Positions 53,464 to 62,017 of a stretch of DNA of 64,000 nucleotides are shown here, piece after piece. The stretch lies in contig JAGDZU010000002.1 of NCBI GenBank assembly GCA_049115575.1, positions 248,001 to 312,000 on the forward strand. Direction: 5' to 3'. The translations under genes and the position numbers were made by a program. The DNA comes from JAHEKB01 sp049115575. Its GTDB lineage: Bacteria > Bacteroidota > Bacteroidia > NS11-12g > UBA9320. The notes beneath the pieces are model-generated. The model did no database searches. It saw only the letters and a program-made list of their open reading frames with translations, and had not been told where the DNA came from. The number at the start of each line of letters is the position of its first letter. Position 1 is the stretch's first letter.

Positions 53464-54616
53464 TAACTGTTTTCTTATTGGCAAAGATAAAGAGGAGCAA
53501 GCCAAATATAAGGATCAAAGGATAGTTGAACTTGATAATAGGATAGTTTTCAAAGACGGCATTCCAAGGCAAACTCAAAATTATGAATAGAGCAATGGAT
53601 ATCCATTTATACTGAACGTTGGGTAGAAGTAGTATGGGCAACAGTAAAATCAGCGCATCATAACTCAAATGATAGCTAAACACAAAAGATACAAGCAACA
53701 ACCCTAGTAGCAGGTAATTGCGATCCATTCTCTTTCTCAAAAAGCTTAGACTTAGCCATAAATAACCCAAGAATTGACCACAATAATTGATGAGTTTCCA
53801 GACTTTGGTGTCGTTATTAAAATAGTAGTCGAGCAGTATAGTAATTTCTGAATTACTAAATGTATACATATTGAGAGGGTGAGGATTGTATAGCATAACA
53901 TAGTAATCATTCACCTTGGTCATATAGTTTGAAATAATATCTGGATACATTAAATAAGCAGGCAAAAACAATAGTACGGCAGTGAGAGCAGCAGTTCCTA
54001 TTAATTTGAAATTCCCTTGTAGCAAAAACCAGATTCCAAATGGAATGGCGAGATTAAATTTTATCATGGCCAAACCGAGAAATATACCTGCCAAATAGGA
54101 TTTTTTCTTTTGTAGAAGTACAGCCAGCAAAAGGAAAGCAAAGACCAGCAGCATTGGCTGGCCTAGGGCAATAGCAAAGAAAGTGCCCTTAAAGGCAAGC
54201 ACTAAATATAGAGCTAATACATCTTTGGTTATCAAATAGAGCAAAATCAGAATGCAGCATATTGAAAGTGCACACAAAATCCACCACCATATTCTAGATT
54301 GTTTCCAGCTCATTTGGGAAAAGCCTCTGGAGAATACAATTGCATGAGGTGGATAGAGCATAATAGAGACCCATTGATCACCAAAATCAGAATGACTTTC
54401 AAATTGTTCAGATTCCTTATGGTTGAGCCAGTAGTTTCTAGCTAAACTGTCGTTGTAGATTTCTTGTTTGTCTGCAAAGAGTTCGGCTCCTAGGTACAGA
54501 CCTCTAAAATCTATAGGGTCTGCATAATTCCAGTCCTTCTGACTCCATCTAAATACATTGAATGCAATGAGCAATCCCAAGGAAAGAAATAATCCTATTT
54601 GACTCCACTTAGGCAA
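53447..54616 (-). CDS. GT87/DUF2029-like polytopic membrane protein
   Basis: The 389-residue protein has about ten membrane helices. A large periplasmic loop follows the first helix (FRGLYLGAELFADKQEIYNDSLARNYW), with an acidic Asp near the start (ADPIDFRGLY). This fits GT87/DUF2029 lipid-linked mannosyl- or arabinosyltransferase-like proteins. The sugar and acceptor are unknown. The start is TTG at 54616, which overlaps the stop of the upstream gene by 8 bases. No other glycan genes adjoin it. Confidence 0.72.
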   Translation of the reverse strand: MPKWSQIGLFLSLGLLIAFNVFRWSQKDWNYADPIDFRGLYLGAELFADKQEIYNDSLARNYWLNHKESEQFESHSDFGDQWVSIMLYPPHAIVFSRGFSQMSWKQSRIWWWILCALSICCILILLYLITKDVLALYLVLAFKGTFFAIALGQPMLLVFAFLLLAVLLQKKKSYLAGIFLGLAMIKFNLAIPFGIWFLLQGNFKLIGTAALTAVLLFLPAYLMYPDIISNYMTKVNDYYVMLYNPHPLNMYTFSNSEITILLDYYFNNDTKVWKLINYCGQFLGYLWLSLSFLRKRMDRNYLLLGLLLVSFVFSYHLSYDALILLLPILLLPNVQYKWISIALFIILSLPWNAVFENYPIIKFNYPLILIFGLLLFIFANKKTVNAIHS

Positions 54617-55094
54617 GTTGATTTACTTTCTTAAAGGCCCAGCTGTCTTTAAACCTGAGTTTCCATTTTGATCTTAAAGCATCCAATTCGGCAATGCTGT
54701 TGTCAAGTAGAATGCTTTCATCATTAAGCAAACCTGCTTGGTATGCGGTATTCAATTCTGCCAATCTTATGATTTTCAGTTCATCGGCAATTAAAAACGC
54801 CAGATTTAGCCTATCAAAAAGTTGTAAATCTAGGTTGGCATCCACATTCTTAAATATTTGAAAAGCACTATCTATGGAACAACCTGTAGCCGATTCAAAA
54901 TCTTCATCCACGGCCAATACCAGCACTTGATTATAGAAGATGTCAAAGTTGCCCTTAAGTTGCTGACCATGAGCTGCCCATTGAGAAAGAAATGAATTGA
55001 ACTGGTTCTTGATTTGTTCTTGTTCAGTCTCATTAAGGGCGCGATTGGATGTATGTATCCAAACCCTACCATTGCCTTTTAGTTCTGAGAACAT
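54609..55094 (-). CDS. Conserved Bacteroidota protein of unknown function (sometimes called ABC transporter ATPase)
   Basis: The 161-residue protein matches a family common in Bacteroidota by RVWIHTSNRALNETE near the start, FLSQWAAHGQQLKG, the LAVDEDFESATGCSIDSAFQIF core and FDRLNLAF. Database annotation often calls such proteins ABC transporter ATPase, but no Walker A, Walker B or ABC signature can be seen here, so that name is not supported. It is soluble. It is the first gene of the tsaB transcription unit. Confidence 0.7.
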   Translation of the reverse strand: MFSELKGNGRVWIHTSNRALNETEQEQIKNQFNSFLSQWAAHGQQLKGNFDIFYNQVLVLAVDEDFESATGCSIDSAFQIFKNVDANLDLQLFDRLNLAFLIADELKIIRLAELNTAYQAGLLNDESILLDNSIAELDALRSKWKLRFKDSWAFKKVNQLA

Positions 55095-55159
55095 AAGACA
55101 AAGTTACACTTTGTAAAGTTCAAAAAATGAAATTCTAAATCGAAATAGGCTTAGGCCCT

Positions 55160-56545
55160 TTAAAGATGAATTACCTCATCGTAGGCTGCAGCACAGGCTT
55201 CCATAACTGCCTCACTCATAGTAGGGTGAGGATGAACCGTTTTAATCATGCTATGCCCTGTGGTTTCAAGCTTACGCGCAGCAACTACTTCAGCAATCAT
55301 TTCAGTAACATTGGCGCCTATCATATGAGCTCCTAAAAACTCACCATATTTGGCGTCGAAAACCACCTTAACAAAGCCCTCTTTGGCTCCTGCAGCACTA
55401 GCCTTTCCACTAGCTGAGAATGGGAATTTCCCCACTTTAATATCATAGCCGGCATCTTTAGCTGCTTTCTCGGTATATCCTACAGAGGCAATTTCAGGCC
55501 ATGTGTATGTACAACCTGGAATATTTCCATAGTCCAAGGGTTCAGGATTCTCACCAGCAATTTTTTCAACGCAGATTATTCCTTCAGCACTTGCTACGTG
55601 AGCCAATGCAGGTCCGGGAACTATATCACCGATGGCATAAACACCATCCACGTTTGTTTTGTAATAGTCGTCAACTACAACGCGTCCTTTATCTGTCTTT
55701 ATTCCCAGCTTTTCTATGCCAATATTCTCAAGATTGGTTTGTATACCCACCGCAGAAAGAACCACATCACAGTCGAGTTGTTCTTCCCCTTTTGCAGTTT
55801 TCACTTTCACTTTGCATCCAGTTCCTTTGGTGTCTACACTCTCTACAGAACTATTGGTCATTACTGTAATGCCTTTTTTCTTATAGATTTTTTCCAATGC
55901 TTTTGAAACATCAACATCTTCATTTGGAACTATATTAGGCATGAATTCAACTACCGTTACTTCTGTTCCCATAGCGCTGTAGAAATAGGCAAACTCTACA
56001 CCAATGGCGCCACTACCAACAATCACCATCTTCTTAGGTTGTTTTGGTAAGATTAGGGCTTCATGGTAACCAATTATCTTTTTACCATCTATTTTAAGAG
56101 ATGGAAGTTCTCTTTCTCTTGCACCCGTAGCTAGAATCACATTCTTGGCAGAATGCACTTCTTTCTTGCCATTATTATCTACTTGAACTTGTCCTTTGGC
56201 TATAAGGCTTCCATAACCTGTGAGCACTTCAATTTTGTTCTTTTTCATTAAGAACTGAACTCCTTTGCTCATTCCGCTCGCAACATCTCTACTGCGTTTA
56301 ATAACCGCGTCGAAATCATGCTTAGCCCCACTAACACTAATGCCATAGTCGCTAGCGTGATTTATATATTCGAAGACTTGCGCAGATTTGAGAAGTGCTT
56401 TTGTAGGTATGCATCCCCAGTTAAGGCATACGCCTCCTAATTCGGATTTTTCTACCACAGCGGTTTTAAGACCGAGTTGAGCAGCTCTAATTGCTGCAAC
56501 ATATCCACCAGGGCCACTTCCTATAACAATTAAGTCGAAATTCAT
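55160..56545 (-). CDS. lpd: Dihydrolipoyl dehydrogenase (E3)
   Basis: E3 reoxidises dihydrolipoyl groups of pyruvate, 2-oxoglutarate or branched-chain dehydrogenase complexes with NAD. The N-terminal FAD motif is VIGSGPGGYVAAI, the redox disulfide Cys40/Cys45 is in GGVCLNWGCIPT, the NAD motif is VIVGSGAIGVEFA, and the base His is in VHPHPTMSEA. Start ATG 56545 gives MNFDLIVIG; the TTG at 56566 is less likely. Its E1 partner candidate is the fused gene at 20222. The gene is divergent from serS. Confidence 0.96.
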   Translation of the reverse strand: MNFDLIVIGSGPGGYVAAIRAAQLGLKTAVVEKSELGGVCLNWGCIPTKALLKSAQVFEYINHASDYGISVSGAKHDFDAVIKRSRDVASGMSKGVQFLMKKNKIEVLTGYGSLIAKGQVQVDNNGKKEVHSAKNVILATGARERELPSLKIDGKKIIGYHEALILPKQPKKMVIVGSGAIGVEFAYFYSAMGTEVTVVEFMPNIVPNEDVDVSKALEKIYKKKGITVMTNSSVESVDTKGTGCKVKVKTAKGEEQLDCDVVLSAVGIQTNLENIGIEKLGIKTDKGRVVVDDYYKTNVDGVYAIGDIVPGPALAHVASAEGIICVEKIAGENPEPLDYGNIPGCTYTWPEIASVGYTEKAAKDAGYDIKVGKFPFSASGKASAAGAKEGFVKVVFDAKYGEFLGAHMIGANVTEMIAEVVAARKLETTGHSMIKTVHPHPTMSEAVMEACAAAYDEVIHL

Positions 56546-56596
56546 AGTTCTTGATTTGGCCTGCAAAGAAAAGGAAATTTAATTTTAAGGAGAGGC

Positions 56597-56627
56597 TTTG
56601 CGGTTAGCTAAATTCAAAGCAATTTTG
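56597..56627 (+). promoter_or_regulatory. Candidate serS promoter
   Basis: TTTG (56597-56600) and CAATTTTG (56620-56627) lie 19 bases apart. The second differs in its first base from TAnnTTTG. The serS ATG is 15 bases further. The 97-base gap to lpd must also hold the opposing lpd promoter. Confidence 0.45.
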
Positions 56628-56642
56628 CGATAGGAATAGCCC

Positions 56643-57911
56643 ATGTTATTAATACAAGATATAAGATCAAATTTTGACGAGATTAAATCTCGACTTGACA
56701 AGAGGGGTGTGGATTATGGTGATCTGCTAAGAGCTGCTCTAGATGCGGATGATTTACGCAAAAAATCTCAAACCGCCCTTGATGCCAAGTTATCTGAGAT
56801 GAATCGCATTTCAAAAGAGATTGGAGGCTTGTTCAAAGATGGTAAAAGGGAGGAAGCGGAGCTGTTAAAGGTTCAAACGGTTCAGTTGAAAACAGATTCC
56901 AAAACATTGGAAGATGAATTGAAACAAGCTGAAGATGATTTATATGAAACTCTTACTCAAATTCCAAATAATCCGAGCGAAGCAGTTCCCGCAGGGAAGA
57001 GTGAGCAAGACAATAAAGTCATCTCAGAACATGGCGAAATTCCCAACTTAGACCAAAAATTGCCGCATTGGGAATTGGCAGAGAAGTATGATCTCATAGA
57101 CTTTGAGCTTGGCGTTAAACTTACAGGTGCCGGCTTTCCTGTTTATAAAGGCAAAGGGGCTAGATTACAAAGGGCCTTAATCAATTGGTTTTTAGATGAG
57201 GCAAGAAAGGAAGGATTCAGCGAAGTACAACCTCCAATTTTGGTTAATGAAGCTAGCGGTTTTGGAACTGGGCAGTTGCCAGATAAGGAAGGTCAGATGT
57301 ACCATGCCACGGTAGACAACCTTTACTTGATTCCAACAGCAGAAGTTCCTATTACCAATATGTATAGGGGCCTTGTATTGAAAGAAGGAGATTTCCCTAT
57401 AAAAGTCTGCGGATATACACCTTGTTTTAGAAGAGAGGCTGGGAGTTATGGAAAAGATGTGAGAGGACTAAATAGATTGCATCAGTTTGATAAGGTTGAG
57501 ATAGTTCAATTGGCTCATCCCACTGAATCTTATAGCAAACTAGAAGAGATGCAGAACTATGTGCAAGGGCTTCTTCAAAAACTAGGACTTCCATACAGAG
57601 TACTATTGTTATGTGGTGGAGATACAGGATTTGCCAGTGCAATGACTTACGATATGGAAGTGTGGAGTGCAGCACAAGAACGCTGGCTTGAAGTTAGTTC
57701 TGTTTCCAATTTCGAAAGCTTCCAATCCAATAGATTGAAACTTAGATTTAAAGATTCCAATGGTAAGAATCAATTGGCTCATACATTAAATGGCAGCGCT
57801 TTAGCTCTACCAAGAATAGTTGCGGCATTATTAGAAAATTATCAGACCGCTGAAGGAATTCACATACCTGAAGTTTTACAGTCTTATACAGGTTTTTCTA
57901 TAATAGATTAA
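56643..57911 (+). CDS. serS: Serine--tRNA ligase
   Basis: SerRS charges tRNA(Ser) and tRNA(Sec). The N-terminal coiled-coil arm for tRNA binding spans about residues 1-110 (MLLIQDIRSNFDEIKSRL...). The class II core follows. Motif 2 is CFRREAGSYGKDVRGLNRLHQF and motif 3 is LNGSALALPRIVAALLENYQ. The 422 residues are normal. It precedes the Kazal protein gene by 52 bases. Confidence 0.96.
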   Translation: MLLIQDIRSNFDEIKSRLDKRGVDYGDLLRAALDADDLRKKSQTALDAKLSEMNRISKEIGGLFKDGKREEAELLKVQTVQLKTDSKTLEDELKQAEDDLYETLTQIPNNPSEAVPAGKSEQDNKVISEHGEIPNLDQKLPHWELAEKYDLIDFELGVKLTGAGFPVYKGKGARLQRALINWFLDEARKEGFSEVQPPILVNEASGFGTGQLPDKEGQMYHATVDNLYLIPTAEVPITNMYRGLVLKEGDFPIKVCGYTPCFRREAGSYGKDVRGLNRLHQFDKVEIVQLAHPTESYSKLEEMQNYVQGLLQKLGLPYRVLLLCGGDTGFASAMTYDMEVWSAAQERWLEVSSVSNFESFQSNRLKLRFKDSNGKNQLAHTLNGSALALPRIVAALLENYQTAEGIHIPEVLQSYTGFSIID

Positions 57912-57963
57912 GGCGTAGGTTTTAGCCTTCTAAAAGCCGCCTTAAATACCTTAATTTTGAAGC

Positions 57964-58461
57964 TTGAGAAAGGCGCTATTCCTAATACTTATTGGTTTTT
58001 TTGGTTTTACAGCCAAGGCACAATTTGACCTTGGATGTATAGACTCTAATAGGATTAATAAATTCTTTCCTTGCGGTGAATCTTTTGATCCTGTTTGTGG
58101 TTGCGATGGCAATACATACACCAATGAATGCGCTTCTTTCAATCAAGCTGGAATAAATACCATTGTTCAGAATGGAGTTTGCCCGAACGATCTTTTCTAC
58201 ATTGATTTTTGGCCTAACCCTGTGGTGGACTTAATGCAATTCTACCTTCAGGTTAGCCCGAATGAAGATATAGATGCGAGCATACAAATTGTAGATGTTT
58301 TTGGCAACCAGCTCTATTTTAAATTATTGAATAATCTTTCTTCTGACTTTCCTTATATAGAAAGCATAGCACTACCTGGCCTAGAAACAGGTATTTATTT
58401 TTTAGTAGTAAATGGTGGAGGTGTAAGTAGAATAAAGAAGTTTGTAAAGTTTAGCATATGA
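57964..58461 (+). CDS. Secreted Kazal-domain protein with T9SS type A sorting domain
   Basis: The 165-residue protein has a signal peptide (RKALFLILIGFFGFTAKAQ). A Kazal serine-protease-inhibitor module follows (about residues 30-72, CGESFDPVCGCDGNTYTNEC...GVC) with the Cys pattern C-x7-C-x-C of the family. The final 90 residues form a T9SS type A domain (DFWPNPVVDLMQFYL, then LETGIYFLVVNGGGVSRIKKFVKF). It could shield the cell against external proteases or block competitors' enzymes; that is inference. The start is TTG. The stop ATGA is shared with the next gene (4-base overlap). Confidence 0.82.
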   Translation: MRKALFLILIGFFGFTAKAQFDLGCIDSNRINKFFPCGESFDPVCGCDGNTYTNECASFNQAGINTIVQNGVCPNDLFYIDFWPNPVVDLMQFYLQVSPNEDIDASIQIVDVFGNQLYFKLLNNLSSDFPYIESIALPGLETGIYFLVVNGGGVSRIKKFVKFSI

Positions 58462-59300
58462 GATTAGAAGTTATACATACAGGAAATTTCATGTTGGATG
58501 GAGGAGCCATGTTTGGCACTGTCCCAAAAAGTATATGGAATAAAATTAACCCAGCTGATGATAACAATATGTGCAATTGGGCAATGAGATGTCTGTTGGT
58601 AGAAGACGGCAATAGATTAATGCTTATTGACAATGGAATGGGGTCTAAGCAATCTGAAAAATTCTTTGGGTACTATTACCTGAACGGAGAGCATAGTTTG
58701 CAAAAATCTCTACACGCCAAAGGAGTGGATTTTAAAGACATTACAGATGTAATCTTGACTCATTTACACTTTGACCATTGTGGTGGGAGTGTGAATTGGA
58801 ACAGTAGTAAAGATAAATATGAGTTGGCTTTCCCAAATGCTAAATATTGGGTACATCAAGATCATTGGGAACACGCTTTGGATTCAAATCCACGAGAAAA
58901 GGCCTCATTTCTAACAGAAAACATCAAGCCAATACAGGAGCTAGGCCATCTTCATTTTTTAGGGGAAGACATGCAGATATCCCCCAATGTTACCGCTTTA
59001 CTAGCCAATGGGCATACTGAAAGCATGATTTGCCCTAAGATTAATACAGCTAAAGGAACCTTAGTCTTTATGGCGGATCTGATTCCGTCTATTGGTCATA
59101 TAAGACCCAATTATGTGATGGGGTATGACATTAGACCGCTAGAAACCATGAAAGAAAGAGCTAGCTTTTTAGAAGAAGCAGTTAGCAATAATTATCACCT
59201 CTTTTTTGAACATGATTTGGTTAATGAATGCGGTAGTGTAGTAAAAACCGAAAGAGGATTTGGATTAGGAGAGTCATTTAAATTGAAGGATATAATATGA
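58458..59300 (+). CDS. Metallo-beta-lactamase-fold hydrolase
   Basis: The 280-residue protein has the zinc signature THLHFDHCGG at residues 101-110 (H102, H104, D106, H107) and later ligands in NGHTESMICP and FEHDLV. The substrate is unknown; related enzymes include lactonases and arylsulfatase-like hydrolases. It has no signal peptide. It overlaps both neighbours by 4 bases, so the Kazal gene, this gene, maeB and the GNAT gene seem to form one transcription unit. Confidence 0.88.
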   Translation: MRLEVIHTGNFMLDGGAMFGTVPKSIWNKINPADDNNMCNWAMRCLLVEDGNRLMLIDNGMGSKQSEKFFGYYYLNGEHSLQKSLHAKGVDFKDITDVILTHLHFDHCGGSVNWNSSKDKYELAFPNAKYWVHQDHWEHALDSNPREKASFLTENIKPIQELGHLHFLGEDMQISPNVTALLANGHTESMICPKINTAKGTLVFMADLIPSIGHIRPNYVMGYDIRPLETMKERASFLEEAVSNNYHLFFEHDLVNECGSVVKTERGFGLGESFKLKDII

Positions 59301-61582
59301 TGGAGAAACAATTTGACAACGCTTTGGAATACCACTCCAAGGGTCGTCCAGGAAAGATAGAAGTTACGCCTACCAAGCCTACTCAAACTAAAAGAGATTT
59401 GAGTTTGGCATATTCTCCGGGGGTAGCAGACCCTTGTTTGGAAATAGCTGCAAACAAATCTGAGGTATATAAATACACAGCCAAAGGGAATTTAGTTGGT
59501 GTAATTACCAACGGAACGGCTGTTTTGGGCTTAGGAGATATTGGCCCTGAGGCGAGCAAGCCAGTGATGGAAGGAAAGGGAGTCCTTTTTAAAATATTTG
59601 CAGATATTGACGTGTTTGATATTGAGTTAGACGCCAAGGACCCAGACACTTTTATCAATACAGTAAAAGCACTGGAACCCACTTTTGGAGGAATAAATCT
59701 AGAAGACATTAAGGCACCGGAAAGTTTTGAAATTGAGCAAAGACTTAAGGAGGAGTTGAATATTCCAATCATGCACGATGACCAGCACGGCACTGCAATT
59801 ATTTCAGCAGCGGCCTTGCTCAATGCTTTGGAATTGGCTAAGAAGGATATTAGCAATGTAAAAATTGTAATAAATGGTGCAGGGGCCAGCGCCATTGCCT
59901 GTTCCAAACTCTTTGTTTCATTGGGCATAGATAAAACCAATTTGGTTATGCTAGATAGCAAAGGAGTTATAAGAAAAGATAGAGATTCACTTGAGCCATC
60001 AAAGGCAAAGTTTGCAACCGATAGAGATGTTCATGAGTTGGCAGATGTGATGAAGGATGCCGACGTATTTATTGGATTGTCCAAAGCTGATGTAGTTGAT
60101 CAAGACATGATTAAGTCAATGGCAAAGAACCCAATAGTCTTTGCCCTTGCTAACCCAAATCCTGAAATTGATTATGATTTAGCAGTAGAATCCCGAGATG
60201 ATATCATAATGGCCACAGGTAGATCTGACCACCCAAACCAGGTGAACAATGTACTTGGATTCCCTTTTATTTTTAGGGGAGCATTGGACGTTAGAGCTAC
60301 AGCTATAAATGAGGAAATGAAACTAGCGGCCGTTAGAGCACTAGCAAACTTGGCAAAACAACCAGTACCAGATGTGGTGCTGATTGCTTATAACGAACCA
60401 GAAATGACTTTTGGCGCCAAATACATTATACCCAAACCACTAGATCCAAGATTGATAACGGAAGTAGCACCGGCTGTTGCTCAGGCAGCTATGGATAGCG
60501 GTGTTGCCATGCAGGGCATTACAGATTGGGAGGCTTACAAAGACAAATTGAGAAGACGTCTTGGATTGGATAACCGATTCTTGCGAAGTGTATCTATGCG
60601 TGCCAAGCAAAACCCAATGAAGATAGTTTTTGGAGAAGCGGATAGGCTTAAGATTTTAAAGGCTGCACATATTGCAAATGAGGAAGGTACATGCATTCCT
60701 ATTCTTCTTGGACATGAAAATATAGTGCGAAAGCTAATTAAAGAAAACAATCTGAATTTGGGCAACTGTGCCATAATAGACCCAACTAAAGAAAAGAAAA
60801 AACAAGAAGAATACGGCAAACTGTATTTTGAAAAGAGATCACGTAAAGGTCTTACACTATTTGAAGCAACCAAAGAAATGCGTAACAGAAATCCTTTTGG
60901 TGCAATGATGGTAGAACTGGGAGAAGCAGATGCATTTCTATCTGGATTGAGCAGGAACTACCCCAAAACAATCAGACCTGCTTTGGAAATCATTGGGAAG
61001 GAAACAGGCATTACCAAGGTGGCGGGCATGTACATTATTAATAGTAAAAGAGGCCCATTGTTCTTTGCAGATACCACGGTTAACATAGAACCGAATGCAG
61101 ATGAAATGGTGGAGATAGTAAAAATGGTTCACCAGACCGTAAGCAAATTCAGTATTAAGCCTCGTATTGCCATGTTGTCTTATAGCAATTTTGGCTCTGC
61201 CAAAGGACCTACGGTCAAGAATATACAAGAAGCGGTTAGCAACTTACACCAGAATCATCCTGAGATAATGGTAGATGGGGAGATGCAAGCTAGCATGGCT
61301 CTTAATGCAGAACTCAGACAAGAAGTATTTCCATTTTCTAAGTTGGGCAAGGAAGAGGCCAATACATTTATTTTCCCGGGCTTATCTGCTGGTAATATTG
61401 CATACAAAATGGTTCAAGAGTTGGGTGTAGCAGATGCTATAGGCCCCGTACTGCTTGGTTTTAGAAAGTCTGTTCATGTGCTTCAGCTCGGAAGTAGCAT
61501 TAGAGAGATAGTAAACATGATTAATATAGCCGCTGTAGATGCCCAAGGCAAGCAAGGTTTGTTTAGCATGAGATCAGAATGA
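59297..61582 (+). CDS. maeB: NADP-dependent malic enzyme with phosphotransacetylase-like domain
   Basis: The 761-residue chain has a malic enzyme half (about 1-410; LAYSPGVADPCLEIA, MHDDQHGTAIISAAALLNAL, INGAGASAIAC) and a C-terminal PTA-like half (about 430-761; IVFGEADRLKILKAAHIANEEG, NPFGAMMVELGEADAFLSGL). The bacterial MaeB layout oxidises malate to pyruvate and CO2 with NADP. The PTA half in such fusions is usually regulatory (acetyl-CoA sensing) rather than active. It overlaps the MBL gene and the GNAT gene by 4 bases each. Confidence 0.95.
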   Translation: MMEKQFDNALEYHSKGRPGKIEVTPTKPTQTKRDLSLAYSPGVADPCLEIAANKSEVYKYTAKGNLVGVITNGTAVLGLGDIGPEASKPVMEGKGVLFKIFADIDVFDIELDAKDPDTFINTVKALEPTFGGINLEDIKAPESFEIEQRLKEELNIPIMHDDQHGTAIISAAALLNALELAKKDISNVKIVINGAGASAIACSKLFVSLGIDKTNLVMLDSKGVIRKDRDSLEPSKAKFATDRDVHELADVMKDADVFIGLSKADVVDQDMIKSMAKNPIVFALANPNPEIDYDLAVESRDDIIMATGRSDHPNQVNNVLGFPFIFRGALDVRATAINEEMKLAAVRALANLAKQPVPDVVLIAYNEPEMTFGAKYIIPKPLDPRLITEVAPAVAQAAMDSGVAMQGITDWEAYKDKLRRRLGLDNRFLRSVSMRAKQNPMKIVFGEADRLKILKAAHIANEEGTCIPILLGHENIVRKLIKENNLNLGNCAIIDPTKEKKKQEEYGKLYFEKRSRKGLTLFEATKEMRNRNPFGAMMVELGEADAFLSGLSRNYPKTIRPALEIIGKETGITKVAGMYIINSKRGPLFFADTTVNIEPNADEMVEIVKMVHQTVSKFSIKPRIAMLSYSNFGSAKGPTVKNIQEAVSNLHQNHPEIMVDGEMQASMALNAELRQEVFPFSKLGKEEANTFIFPGLSAGNIAYKMVQELGVADAIGPVLLGFRKSVHVLQLGSSIREIVNMINIAAVDAQGKQGLFSMRSE

Positions 61583-62010
61583 GAATAGAAATTGTTCCTT
61601 TTAATTCAGTCCTGTACAAACACAGCCTCATGATTAGGGACCATGTACTGAGAAAACCACTTGGTATGGAAATAACTAAAGGTGATGTCTTTGATGAAGA
61701 CCAACACATTCATTTTGTGGCCATACATGAGGAGAGAGTAGTGGGGTGTGTAGTTTTGATACCTAATTACAAAGAGGGTGTTGGGAAGCTTAGACAAATG
61801 GCAACTTTGGAAGAAGTTAGGGACATGGGCTTTGGCAAAATGCTAGTTTGGCAATTGGAAAAACATGCTAAGCGTAAAGGAATGAATCAAATTGTTCTTC
61901 ACGCGAGACATTATGCTGCTGAGTTCTATAAAAAACTCCATTATATAGCAGATCCAGAGGTGTTTCAAGAAGTTGGGATTGACCACTACAAAATGACTAA
62001 ATCAATATAA
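61579..62010 (+). CDS. GNAT family N-acetyltransferase
   Basis: The 143-residue protein has the GNAT fold with the acetyl-CoA-binding motif seen as LRQMATLEEVRDMGFGKMLVWQLEKHA and the following IVLHARHYAAEFYKKLHY strand/helix. The ElaA-like build suggests a small-molecule or protein N-acetyltransferase; the substrate is unknown. It overlaps maeB by 4 bases and precedes dxs by 7. Confidence 0.85.
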   Translation: MRIEIVPFNSVLYKHSLMIRDHVLRKPLGMEITKGDVFDEDQHIHFVAIHEERVVGCVVLIPNYKEGVGKLRQMATLEEVRDMGFGKMLVWQLEKHAKRKGMNQIVLHARHYAAEFYKKLHYIADPEVFQEVGIDHYKMTKSI

Positions 62011-62017
62011 TATTAGC

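Noticed and set aside
55501..55906. Two overlapping open frames on the + strand inside lpd
   Set aside because: They are antisense to intact lpd, rich in Tyr, Phe and His without any motif, and overlap each other in different frames.
59383..59961. Open frame of 192 codons on the - strand inside maeB
   Set aside because: It lies fully antisense to the malic enzyme domain, and the residue pattern mirrors the maeB codons; it has no promoter or motif.
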